In this document: in pieces, positions 17,451 to 24,221 of the stretch
Layout of the letters: every line of letters starts with the position of its first letter
How positions within the stretch are numbered: the first letter of the stretch is position 1
Source: Marseilla massiliensis
Lineage (GTDB): Bacteria; Bacteroidota; Bacteroidia; Bacteroidales; Bacteroidaceae
Direction: 5' to 3'
Assembly (NCBI RefSeq): GCF_016899955.1
Contig: NZ_JACJJL010000001.1
Coordinates: 1-64,000, forward strand
DNA: 64,000 nt
Position numbers and translations under genes: made by a program
The notes under the pieces: generated by a model
The model's database searches: none
Told to the model about the DNA's origin: nothing
Seen by the model: only the letters and a program-made list of their open reading frames with translations

Positions 17451-17490
17451 GCAAAGTTCCGTCATCAAAGTGCCAAATCGCAGCACAAGG
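17451..17490 (-). promoter_or_regulatory. Shared 40-bp promoter/operator motif, DIP1984 operon copy
   Basis: On the minus strand: CTTGTGC, 2 nt, CG, 1 nt, TTTGGCACT, 12 nt, CTTTGC. All of these blocks recur ungapped at 22198-22237 before the WxxLS/RtcB operon. GTGC...GCAC inside it is an inverted repeat. It lies 28 bp before the DIP1984 ATG. Confidence 0.6.
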
Positions 17491-17632
17491 TGAAGATATT
17501 TTGTATTTCCATTATAAATTTTCAAACCACATATAGAGTAATGCAAACGAAAGCAGACGAAAAAATAATCTGCCTATGCTCCGATTCGGCGCATCGAAAG
17601 GCTTCCTTTGCCGTGAAATAAAATATCATCTT

Positions 17633-18562
17633 ATGAAAAATAGCGAAGATTGGAAAGGGGCTGCCAAGAAGCAGCAAAATAAAATAGAGGCATGGAGGCT
17701 TTCTTATCTTTCGGTAGAAGAATTATTATGCCTGCAGTTGCTGGGGTATTCTCCCAAGCAACTATATGAAGACATGGAAAGCGAAAGATATTCACTGAAA
17801 GAAAGGGCTTCCATGTCCATTCGCGAACTCGACAAGGCAAAACGGATATTGGATAGACAGGCAAAAGCCGGAGTGGTCACTATTCCTTATTATAGCGAAG
17901 CGTATCCTCATCACTTCCGCCATTTACGAGAAGACGCACCGCCGCTCGTCCACGTGCTAGGGAATAAGGATTTACTCAATCGTGAAGACAATGTGGCTAT
18001 CATTGGTGCCCGTGCTGCGGACAAAGATGGATTGGACATGGCATACGGGCTTGCTAAACAGATGGGTGAACAAGGACATATCGTCATCAGTGGTCTGGCT
18101 TTGGGATGCGATACGGCTGCCCACCAGGGTTGTCTTGATGCGGACGGACAGACAATAGCAGTGGTGGCCTCGGGCTTGGACATCACGCATCCCAAGGTGA
18201 ACAAGTCGTTGCAGGATGAAATAATCGCCAAGGGCGGAGCCATCCTTTCCGAACATCCTTTCGGCGTGAAAGCTAATCCCACAAGATTGGTGGCGCGTTG
18301 CCGTATGCAAGTTGTCTTGACCCAATCGGTCATCGTGGTACAATGTCCCATTATCAGTGGCACGATGTATGCCGTGCGTTTCGCCCAAGAATATAGCGGG
18401 GGTTCCTTTGGGTGGGAAAACAATGTTTATTCTGTCCGGTATGATACGCAGAATGAACTGAACTCCGGCAACCAATTCCTGCTCGATTATAACTTGGCTC
18501 TGCCCATTAGACCTGGACAGGAGGCCTCATTAGACAGTGATAATAAAATTGTTATAGCATAA
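17633..18562 (+). CDS. dprA: DprA/Smf family DNA-processing protein
   Basis: 309 aa. The Rossmann-like DprA core runs from about residue 105: VAIIGARAADKDG, then VISGLALGCDTAAHQGCLDADGQTIAVVASGLD, AILSEHPFG, and ARCRMQVVLTQSVIVVQ. An N-terminal helical segment precedes it. Canonical DprA binds ssDNA and loads RecA; this divergent copy in a cargo module is more likely a SLOG-type sensor or ssDNA-handling part of module A. The ATG at 17633 (MKNSEDWKG) is preferred over an upstream start. It is divergent from DIP1984 and 20 bp before the DUF gene at 18583. The gene symbol denotes family, not proven function. Confidence 0.75.
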   Translation: MKNSEDWKGAAKKQQNKIEAWRLSYLSVEELLCLQLLGYSPKQLYEDMESERYSLKERASMSIRELDKAKRILDRQAKAGVVTIPYYSEAYPHHFRHLREDAPPLVHVLGNKDLLNREDNVAIIGARAADKDGLDMAYGLAKQMGEQGHIVISGLALGCDTAAHQGCLDADGQTIAVVASGLDITHPKVNKSLQDEIIAKGGAILSEHPFGVKANPTRLVARCRMQVVLTQSVIVVQCPIISGTMYAVRFAQEYSGGSFGWENNVYSVRYDTQNELNSGNQFLLDYNLALPIRPGQEASLDSDNKIVIA

Positions 18563-18582
18563 CACTTCTACTACAAATAATT

Positions 18583-19557
18583 ATGACACTAAAAGAATTA
18601 CTAACGCAAGTCGGCTTCGACGAACTTCTTCCGTATCTGGAGAAATACGAGCCAGAACATCTGGACAATCTCTACGCCTTCCGCGAGTCATACGACATTC
18701 TTCGTAACATGGAACCTGCAAATAATTTTGAAGGTAAAATCTTTGTAGAATGGCATGGCGGAGAATGGGAAGATGAAGAAAAATGGATTGGCGTAAGCCC
18801 GATGCACGACTGTACTTGGGAAGAAGATTTGGCCAAAGAAATTGTCGTGGCCGATGATGTGCATCTTACTCTGGCAGAACTCGCCATGCATTGCTTGTGG
18901 GAAATCACTTATTGGGGATTCTCACCTGACGAAAGAGAAGAAACATGGCAAAGAAAATTTGGACCAAAGATTTTGAATAATAAGTATGAAGTTGCTTTGG
19001 ATAAACTGGAGGAAAGCATCTGGCGGCATCAAACTCCACGCCGCCTACGCAGCAAAGGGAAAGACGGACGGCGTTATGTTACGTGGACAAACGCGCGTGA
19101 CTTCTTTAACAATCGCATGAACCGCTCAAAACGAAAGCGAGAATACCGTCAGGACAAACGGGAAGAATATCTGCGCAAAATGGCCGCACGAGAGAATCTG
19201 GTAAGGATGCTTTCCGCCGAAGGCAGCACCTTTAGGCGGAGCGACGTGGAGTTTCTGCTCAGTATGCAATACGGTAGACAGTATGATTACCACTCTGTGA
19301 CACAGGATACCGGTTCACGCCTCGCCTACATTCTGGAGTCAATGACCCAATATCAGCTGTTTGACCTTACGAAGTATGACAGTGCCGTTATCTTCATCCG
19401 TTGTCCTTCTCACTGCCCGCTGGATGAAACGGAGCTTGAGATCTTCCGTAAATCCGTGATGCAACATCTTGGATACACAAACATGTTGTTCGGTATGCAG
19501 ACAGAAGATTATGAGAAAAAGGAAGTAAAGGTTACGCTGTTATTGAACAAGAGATAA
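18583..19557 (+). CDS. DUF protein related to 16257-16727 (long form)
   Basis: 324 aa. The N-terminal 120 residues are related to the short protein at 16257-16727 (MTLKELL; CLWEITYWG). Then comes a very basic stretch (about 150-205; TPRRLRSKGKDGRRYVTW, RSKRKREYRQDKREEYLRK) that could bind nucleic acid, then a C-terminal domain with SAVIFIRCPSHCPLDETELE and TLLLNKR. It forms a two-gene operon with dprA and ends at a shared terminator facing the RtcB operon. Function unknown. Confidence 0.6.
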   Translation: MTLKELLTQVGFDELLPYLEKYEPEHLDNLYAFRESYDILRNMEPANNFEGKIFVEWHGGEWEDEEKWIGVSPMHDCTWEEDLAKEIVVADDVHLTLAELAMHCLWEITYWGFSPDEREETWQRKFGPKILNNKYEVALDKLEESIWRHQTPRRLRSKGKDGRRYVTWTNARDFFNNRMNRSKRKREYRQDKREEYLRKMAARENLVRMLSAEGSTFRRSDVEFLLSMQYGRQYDYHSVTQDTGSRLAYILESMTQYQLFDLTKYDSAVIFIRCPSHCPLDETELEIFRKSVMQHLGYTNMLFGMQTEDYEKKEVKVTLLLNKR

Positions 19558-19561
19558 GTTT

Positions 19562-19597
19562 AAGAAAGGGATGCCAATATACTGATATCCCTTTCTT
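19562..19597. terminator. Bidirectional terminator between converging operons
   Basis: AAGAAAGGGAT (19562-19572) and ATCCCTTTCTT (19587-19597) form a perfect 11-bp stem with A/T ends, between the plus-strand dprA operon and the minus-strand RtcB operon. Confidence 0.7.
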
Positions 19598-19622
19598 GGA
19601 GTTATTGCCTATAATGTTTGCT

Positions 19623-20366
19623 TTACTCCCACCACTCCCTCATCTTGTAAAGACGTATCCGGTAATACAGCCGCTCCATCTTGCGGACATATATTTTCTT
19701 GCCATAATAGAGCTTGTCGGGAAGATCGTCTTCTTCATCACTTGGCACAGGCGCTTCTTCATAAGCGTCCATTAGGGCGGAAGAAACTATATCCCCTACA
19801 TTTCTGATATTCATCCGGTCAATCTGCTGTTGGAAGATATGTAAACCATTGTCTTTGATGTGTTGTAACAAGCAGATGCAAATATCTATCCAACGGTTGA
19901 AGCCGAAGTTGCCGTTCTCGTCCGCTATCAGGGAATGTGAGAAATAAGCCCTCATGCAACGTAGTTTGGCATACTCCAAAGCATACAGATATTGCCAGTC
20001 GTATTGCGGGTCATGAACAGCATGCTCCGCCAGCTCGTCGATGAGAGGTTGCAGGTGTTCTTTCTTCCACTCGTTGAAACACTTGCGGTGATACCACAAT
20101 CCACGTTCATAACTTGCGGTAACCATTTTCTCGAAGTTTCTTTCTTCCTCCGTGGGCTTATGCCCGTCGCTGTAGCTATACGTGTTCCATTCAGCAAATA
20201 GTGTCACCCATTGTTCGAACTCCTCGTCAGAATGCAATTCTTTCGGAATGTGCATTCCTCGTCTCAGCAAGTCCTGTTTCTCTTTTTCAGAAAGATGGGA
20301 AACGTCGGCCAGCGGATAGTCATAATTGCCAGGATCCAGTCCTGTCAGTTCTTTGGGTTTATCCAT
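19623..20366 (-). CDS. Hypothetical protein of the RtcB operon
   Basis: 247 aa, acidic and helical, no signal or TM. Features: KELTGLDPGNYDYPLADVSHLSEKEKQDLLRRGM near the start, a D/E-rich stretch PSDEEDDLPD (about 215), and an aromatic/basic end RKMERLYYRIRLYKMREWWE. The ATG lies 2 nt past the full-length rtcB stop (20368-20370), indicating translational coupling. I do not recognise the family. Confidence 0.6.
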   Translation of the reverse strand: MDKPKELTGLDPGNYDYPLADVSHLSEKEKQDLLRRGMHIPKELHSDEEFEQWVTLFAEWNTYSYSDGHKPTEEERNFEKMVTASYERGLWYHRKCFNEWKKEHLQPLIDELAEHAVHDPQYDWQYLYALEYAKLRCMRAYFSHSLIADENGNFGFNRWIDICICLLQHIKDNGLHIFQQQIDRMNIRNVGDIVSSALMDAYEEAPVPSDEEDDLPDKLYYGKKIYVRKMERLYYRIRLYKMREWWE

Positions 20367-20367
20367 A

Positions 20368-21633
20368 TCATTCTGCAGCTTTAAAGTTATACACAGGCTT
20401 TATCACATTCACTATGTCCACAGTGTCACGGATGTTACCGATGATTTCGTCTTTCGGCTTGTACACCATGGGCGACTCGTCCTTGGTCTCTTCCGACAGG
20501 CATTCGCTGTATATGCCCTTCATGGAGGCACAGTAGTCCTCCATGGTGATAGCCTTGAAGGCCTAGCTCCGGCTCATTATGCGCCCGGCACCGTGTGGGG
20601 CAGAGCAGTTCCACTCCGTATTGCCCTTGCCGATGCAGATAAGCGCCCCGTCGCGCATGTTCAGCGGGATGATACACTTTTGCCCCTTGTAGGCGGCTAT
20701 CGCCCCCTTGCGAATGATGTTGTCGTCGCCTATGTAGTTATGCACACTCTCAAACGCCAAATCATTTGTTTTGGCTTCCATATGCCCTTGTTGGATGAAA
20801 TAATCCGTGATGAGGTTGACAATCAGGCTGCGGTTCATCTTGGCCCACAGCTGGCAGAGGCGCATATCGTGCAGATAATCCTCACGGTAAGCACCTTCCA
20901 GGTATGAAAGGTCGGGCGGTATCGTTGGCTTGCGCATCTTGAACGAGTTGTGCAGTTGGCGGATGGCATCCCGCAACTCGTCCTTGCGCCCTGCCGCCTT
21001 GTATTCGGCAATCATGCGGTCCTGTTCTTCCATCAGTCCGGCCCAACCCGACTGGCACTTTACGGCCAGCTTCTGATAAATCCGCGCCACTTGCTTGCCC
21101 AAGTTGCGGCTTCCGGTGTGGACGACCAGGTAGGTCATGCCACATTCGTCCTTGTCCAGTTCGATAAAGTGATTGCCACCACCCAATGAGCCTATGGCGG
21201 CGTTCAAGCGTTTGGTCTCCTTCAGTTCGCGGTAACAACGCAACCGCTTGATGATGTCCTTGGCTTCGCGATATACATCCGCATACCCTTGCGGGAGCGG
21301 TGCATAGCGGTTGTCTCTGTAATTGCGACCCGACGGGATGTTGTGTAGGATGAACTCATTGAGGGCATGGCAGTCTACTTCACCCTTGCAGGCAAATGGC
21401 TGCACCAAGATGCCGCAGCCTATGTCCACGCCCACGATATTAGGGATTACCTTGTAGCCTAAATCTCCCGTAAAGCCGATTACGCAGCCTGCCCCGGCAT
21501 GAACGTCGGGCATGATGCGGATTTTGCACCGGCTGAACGCATCGATTGCCAGCAACTCCTTGATTTGCTCACTGGCACTGCCCTCGATGTTGTCAGCATA
21601 AATCCTTACGTTATAGCCTTCTATTGTCTTCAT
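20368..21633 (-). pseudogene. rtcB: RtcB RNA ligase with in-frame amber codon
   Basis: RtcB joins 2',3'-cyclic phosphate and 5'-OH RNA ends using GTP and Mn. Seen: GVDIGCG (68-74, metal-binding D70/C73), IGSLGGGNHFIEL, VVHTGSRNLG and SAPHGAGR with the guanylylated histidine at about 347. At codon 357 (20563-20565) a TAG interrupts MSRS-stop-AFKAITMEDYCASM. RtcB proteins continue unbroken here, commonly with Gln or Lys, so CAG to TAG is likely. The remaining 64 codons stay open to TGA at 20368-20370, next to the following ATG. The 356-aa product keeps the catalytic core but loses the C-terminal helices. It lies 6 bp after the WxxLS-repeat gene. It may be inactive, partly active or suppressed. 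Confidence 0.85.
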
Positions 21634-21639
21634 TTTGCT

Positions 21640-22158
21640 TTATGAAAGAATGCGTATCTTTAATTGTTTCTTTTCGTCCTCAACCAACTTGTCCCATAAG
21701 CTGGAACGCTGCAAAGCGGATGCCGGAATATAATCCTGGTATTTCTCCAGGAACTCCATGCTATACAATTCATCCCTGCGATAGCAGTTTATAATTTCGC
21801 TCCAATCCCAATATTCGGCAAATTGCTCCAGGAGCGCAGGAGTTAGTTCGATATTGGAATTCCTTGACAATTTGGACCAGTTCCAATAATCCTTGTATCT
21901 TTCCAGATTCTCCGCTGTGAACAAATGTTCGTTGTCGGAATCGGAAAGTTCCTCCCAATCCACTTTGCTCTTGAACTTCTCTATCATTGATACAGTCCAA
22001 AGGATATTGCTGTTGTCGGATATCTCTTTCCATACAACCTTGTCCTTGTACTTTTCCAACAGCTGTTCGTTCCAGGCAAATTCGCTTGACAGTTCTTTCC
22101 ATGCGGCTTCTTCTAATACTTTAGCCATAAAATCGTTGTTCCAATTCTTTGTTGCCAT
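21640..22158 (-). CDS. WxxLS tandem-repeat protein, first gene of the RtcB operon
   Basis: 172 aa, start MATKNWNND at 22158. It contains about five repeats of 26-28 residues with the pattern W-x-x-[LI]-S-x-N-x(5-8)-[LI]-E-[KR]-[FY]-x-D: WKELSSEFAWNEQLLEKYKD, WKEISDNSNILW, WEELSDSDNEHLFTAENLER, WSKLSRNSNIELTPALLEQF, and DWSEI...LYSMEFLEKYQD. It is very acidic, with no signal or TM. Such repeats probably form an open helical solenoid for protein binding. Promoter motif at 22198-22237; rtcB follows by 6 bp. Confidence 0.65.
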   Translation of the reverse strand: MATKNWNNDFMAKVLEEAAWKELSSEFAWNEQLLEKYKDKVVWKEISDNSNILWTVSMIEKFKSKVDWEELSDSDNEHLFTAENLERYKDYWNWSKLSRNSNIELTPALLEQFAEYWDWSEIINCYRRDELYSMEFLEKYQDYIPASALQRSSLWDKLVEDEKKQLKIRILS

Positions 22159-22197
22159 ACTACTTATTATTTTAAAGGGTTTAACATCAATCCTGCC

Positions 22198-22237
22198 GCA
22201 AAGATAAGATTTACGAGTGCCAAAACGAGGCACAAGC
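22198..22237 (-). promoter_or_regulatory. Shared 40-bp promoter/operator motif, RtcB operon copy
   Basis: On the minus strand: CTTGTGC, then CG, TTTGGCACT, 12 nt, and a TATCTTTG box (TAnnTTTG -7 type) ending in GC. GTGCC...GGCAC is a perfect 5-bp inverted repeat 7 nt apart. Matches 17451-17490 without gaps. Lies 40 bp before the first ATG of the operon. Confidence 0.6.
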
Positions 22238-22323
22238 AAAAAAATAAAATAAAAAATCTGCGCCCCGCCCTTGCTTGCAAATATGCAACTAAAAAGCATC
22301 AACGTGCATCCTTGCTTCCTGCA

Positions 22324-22418
22324 TGTGCCGTTTTGCCATCCAAAACGGCACGCTTTGGGCTGCAACATGGCCTGTTTAAGGAGGCAAGACGCGCCCATTT
22401 GGATGGCAAAACGGCACA
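22324..22418. promoter_or_regulatory. Paired palindromes between the RtcB operon and the WYL regulator
   Basis: Within 547 bp of non-coding DNA (22159-22706), 22325-22351 is a perfect palindrome: GTGCCGTTTTG, 5 nt, CAAAACGGCAC. A second, inverted, partly degenerate copy ends at 22418, so TGTGCCGTTTTGCCATCC at 22324 has its exact reverse complement (21 bp in all) at 22398-22418. GTGCC/GGCAC half-sites are the same as in the 40-bp motif. Likely operators for the adjacent WYL protein; alternatively a large RNA hairpin. No gene is seen in this interval. Confidence 0.5.
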
Positions 22419-22604
22419 CCCCGCAACACATTGAGCGGCAGACGTTTAGCCGAAACGGGAAAAGTCATTTCCGTTAACATAAAAATGTCAACGCCGACAC
22501 GCGGCAGCCGCAGACCAGGGTGGCCGTTTGCGGACACACGTAAAAAAACGAATGGAAAAGCAGAAAAAACAATGATATGCCGCGATTTTTCACAAACAAA
22601 CAAG

Positions 22605-22612
22605 TAACTTTG
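22605..22612 (+). promoter_or_regulatory. Probable -7 box of the WYL-DUF262 operon
   Basis: TAACTTTG fits the Bacteroidetes TAnnTTTG -7 consensus 95 bp before the WYL ATG. No good -33 TTTG is seen at the usual spacing. Confidence 0.35.
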
Positions 22613-22706
22613 TAGCAAAGCAAGTCGCACCAGGCAATTCGCGGGCAAGCCCACGTTGCACACGTTTGCGCAGCTTTTGAAGCATTAACACATAAATCAT
22701 GGCAAT

Positions 22707-23669
22707 ATGGCAGCAAACCTATTTGGGCGGTACGTCTGGCTGATAGACACCCTGCGCCGATACAAACGCCTTACGTTCCAGGAAATCAGCGAGCTTTGGC
22801 AGGAAAGCGGGCTGGGCTACGGTGAGGAATTGCCTTTGCGCACGTTCCACAACCATCAGAAAGCCATCAAGGACATCTTCGACGTGTATATTGATTGCGA
22901 CCGGAAGGACGGTTACCGGTATTACATTGACGAGCCGGAACGGCTGGAAGGAAACAATCTGCAAAGCTGGCTGATAAGCTCATACGCCACGCTGAACCAG
23001 ATTCAGGCGGACAACAAGCTGGAAGACCGGATTATTTTTGAGGATATCCCATCGGGACAAACATGGCTCACGCCTATCGCAGAGGCCATGCGGCGCAATC
23101 GTGTGCTGAGCATCACGCACCAAGGGTTCGGCAAGCCCGAAGCCAGCACGTTTGAGATTGAGCCATACTGCCTGAAAGTCGTGAAGCGCCGTTGGTATGT
23201 GGTGGCACGCAGCCCGTACTATTCAAACCGTAACAAAGAGAGAGGCATCAAGCCCGCAGACGTCTACCGGGTATATGCCCTCGACCGCATCTCAAACATC
23301 CAGGACACGGGCAGGACATTCAAGATGAAGAAGGGCTTCGATGTCAACCAATATTTCGAAGGATGCTGCGGAATAATCACATCTGATGAACCCATACATC
23401 GCATCTTGCTCTTGGCTTACGGCGGCTTTGCCGACTATCTGCGCACGCTGCCATTGCACGAATCGCAGCGTGAGATAGAGAGTGACGACGAGTCAACGCT
23501 CTTTGAATACCACCTGAAGCCGACTTACGACTTCTACCAGCTGGTACTCGCACAAGGCGACCAGGTGGAAGTGCTGGAGCCGGAATCAGTGCGCAACGAA
23601 ATGCGCAACTTTTCACAGAACATGTTGAACCATTATACTTTTGGGGAGGATAAACCATGCAAGGGATAA
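22707..23669 (+). CDS. WYL-domain transcriptional regulator
   Basis: 320 aa. An N-terminal winged-helix segment (LIDTLRRYKRLTFQEISELW, with LPLRTFHNHQKAI as recognition helix region) is followed by a WYL domain: ITHQGFGKPEASTFEIEPYCLKVVKRRWYVVARS, VYALDRISNIQDTG, and a C-terminal extension. WYL regulators often sense nucleic-acid ligands and control phage-defence loci. It overlaps the exonuclease gene by 13 bp, so it is the first gene of the DUF262 operon. Palindromes upstream suggest autoregulation and possibly control of the divergent RtcB operon. Confidence 0.85.
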   Translation: MAANLFGRYVWLIDTLRRYKRLTFQEISELWQESGLGYGEELPLRTFHNHQKAIKDIFDVYIDCDRKDGYRYYIDEPERLEGNNLQSWLISSYATLNQIQADNKLEDRIIFEDIPSGQTWLTPIAEAMRRNRVLSITHQGFGKPEASTFEIEPYCLKVVKRRWYVVARSPYYSNRNKERGIKPADVYRVYALDRISNIQDTGRTFKMKKGFDVNQYFEGCCGIITSDEPIHRILLLAYGGFADYLRTLPLHESQREIESDDESTLFEYHLKPTYDFYQLVLAQGDQVEVLEPESVRNEMRNFSQNMLNHYTFGEDKPCKG

Positions 23670-24208
23670 ATTTCGTGGCCATTGACTTTGAGACAGCCAC
23701 AGGCAAGCACGCTTCCATCTGCGAGGCGGGCATCTGCGTGGTGCGTGACGGAGAGATAGCAGAAACCCGTTCGTGGCTCGTCCGTCCGCAAGGCAACATG
23801 TACAGCTACTGGAATATGCAGATTCATGGCATCCGGCCGAATGACACCATCCATTCCCCGGAATTCCCGGAAGTGTGGGCGGAAATCTGCGGATATCTGA
23901 AAGACATTCCCGTGCTTGTGGCCCACAACGCCGCTTTTGACATGGGCTGCATCCGCCACTCGTTGGAGCTATACGGCATGGAGAAGCCGGACATCACCTA
24001 TTATTGTTCCCTCCTTGCCGCCCGCAGGCTTTACAGCTTCGGCTGCAACAGTCTGGATTACCTTTGCGACCAGTTCAAGATACCTTACGGGCAGCACCAC
24101 CGCGCAGGAGATGATGCGGAGATGTGCGCACGGCTGTTTCTGAGAGAAATAAAGGACTTCGGACTTTGTGGATTAGAGGAAATGAAGCACTATTGTGGAA
24201 AATTATAA
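23657..24208 (+). CDS. DnaQ-like 3'-5' exonuclease
   Basis: 183 aa with the DEDDh motifs: VAIDFETAT (D9, E11), LVAHNAAFDMGCI (D about 95) and GQHHRAGDDAEMCARLF (H about 151, D about 156). This is a stand-alone epsilon/RNase T-type nuclease without polymerase or BRCT domains. It starts inside the WYL gene, so translation is coupled. The following DUF262 gene begins 13 bp after its stop. Likely the nuclease part, or an ssDNA trimming part, of the operon. Confidence 0.85.
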   Translation: MQGINFVAIDFETATGKHASICEAGICVVRDGEIAETRSWLVRPQGNMYSYWNMQIHGIRPNDTIHSPEFPEVWAEICGYLKDIPVLVAHNAAFDMGCIRHSLELYGMEKPDITYYCSLLAARRLYSFGCNSLDYLCDQFKIPYGQHHRAGDDAEMCARLFLREIKDFGLCGLEEMKHYCGKL

Positions 24209-24221
24209 AATTACGAATATT

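Noticed and set aside
20563..20565. Amber codon as evidence of an alternative genetic code
   Set aside because: Neighbouring genes show no internal TAG codons and end at ordinary stops; one amber plus one TGA elsewhere fits simple mutation better.
17451..22237. Sigma-54 promoter reading of the TTTGGCACT motif
   Set aside because: RtcB operons of Proteobacteria use RtcR/sigma-54, but the GG and GC here are 20 nt apart instead of 10, so the -24/-12 spacing does not fit.
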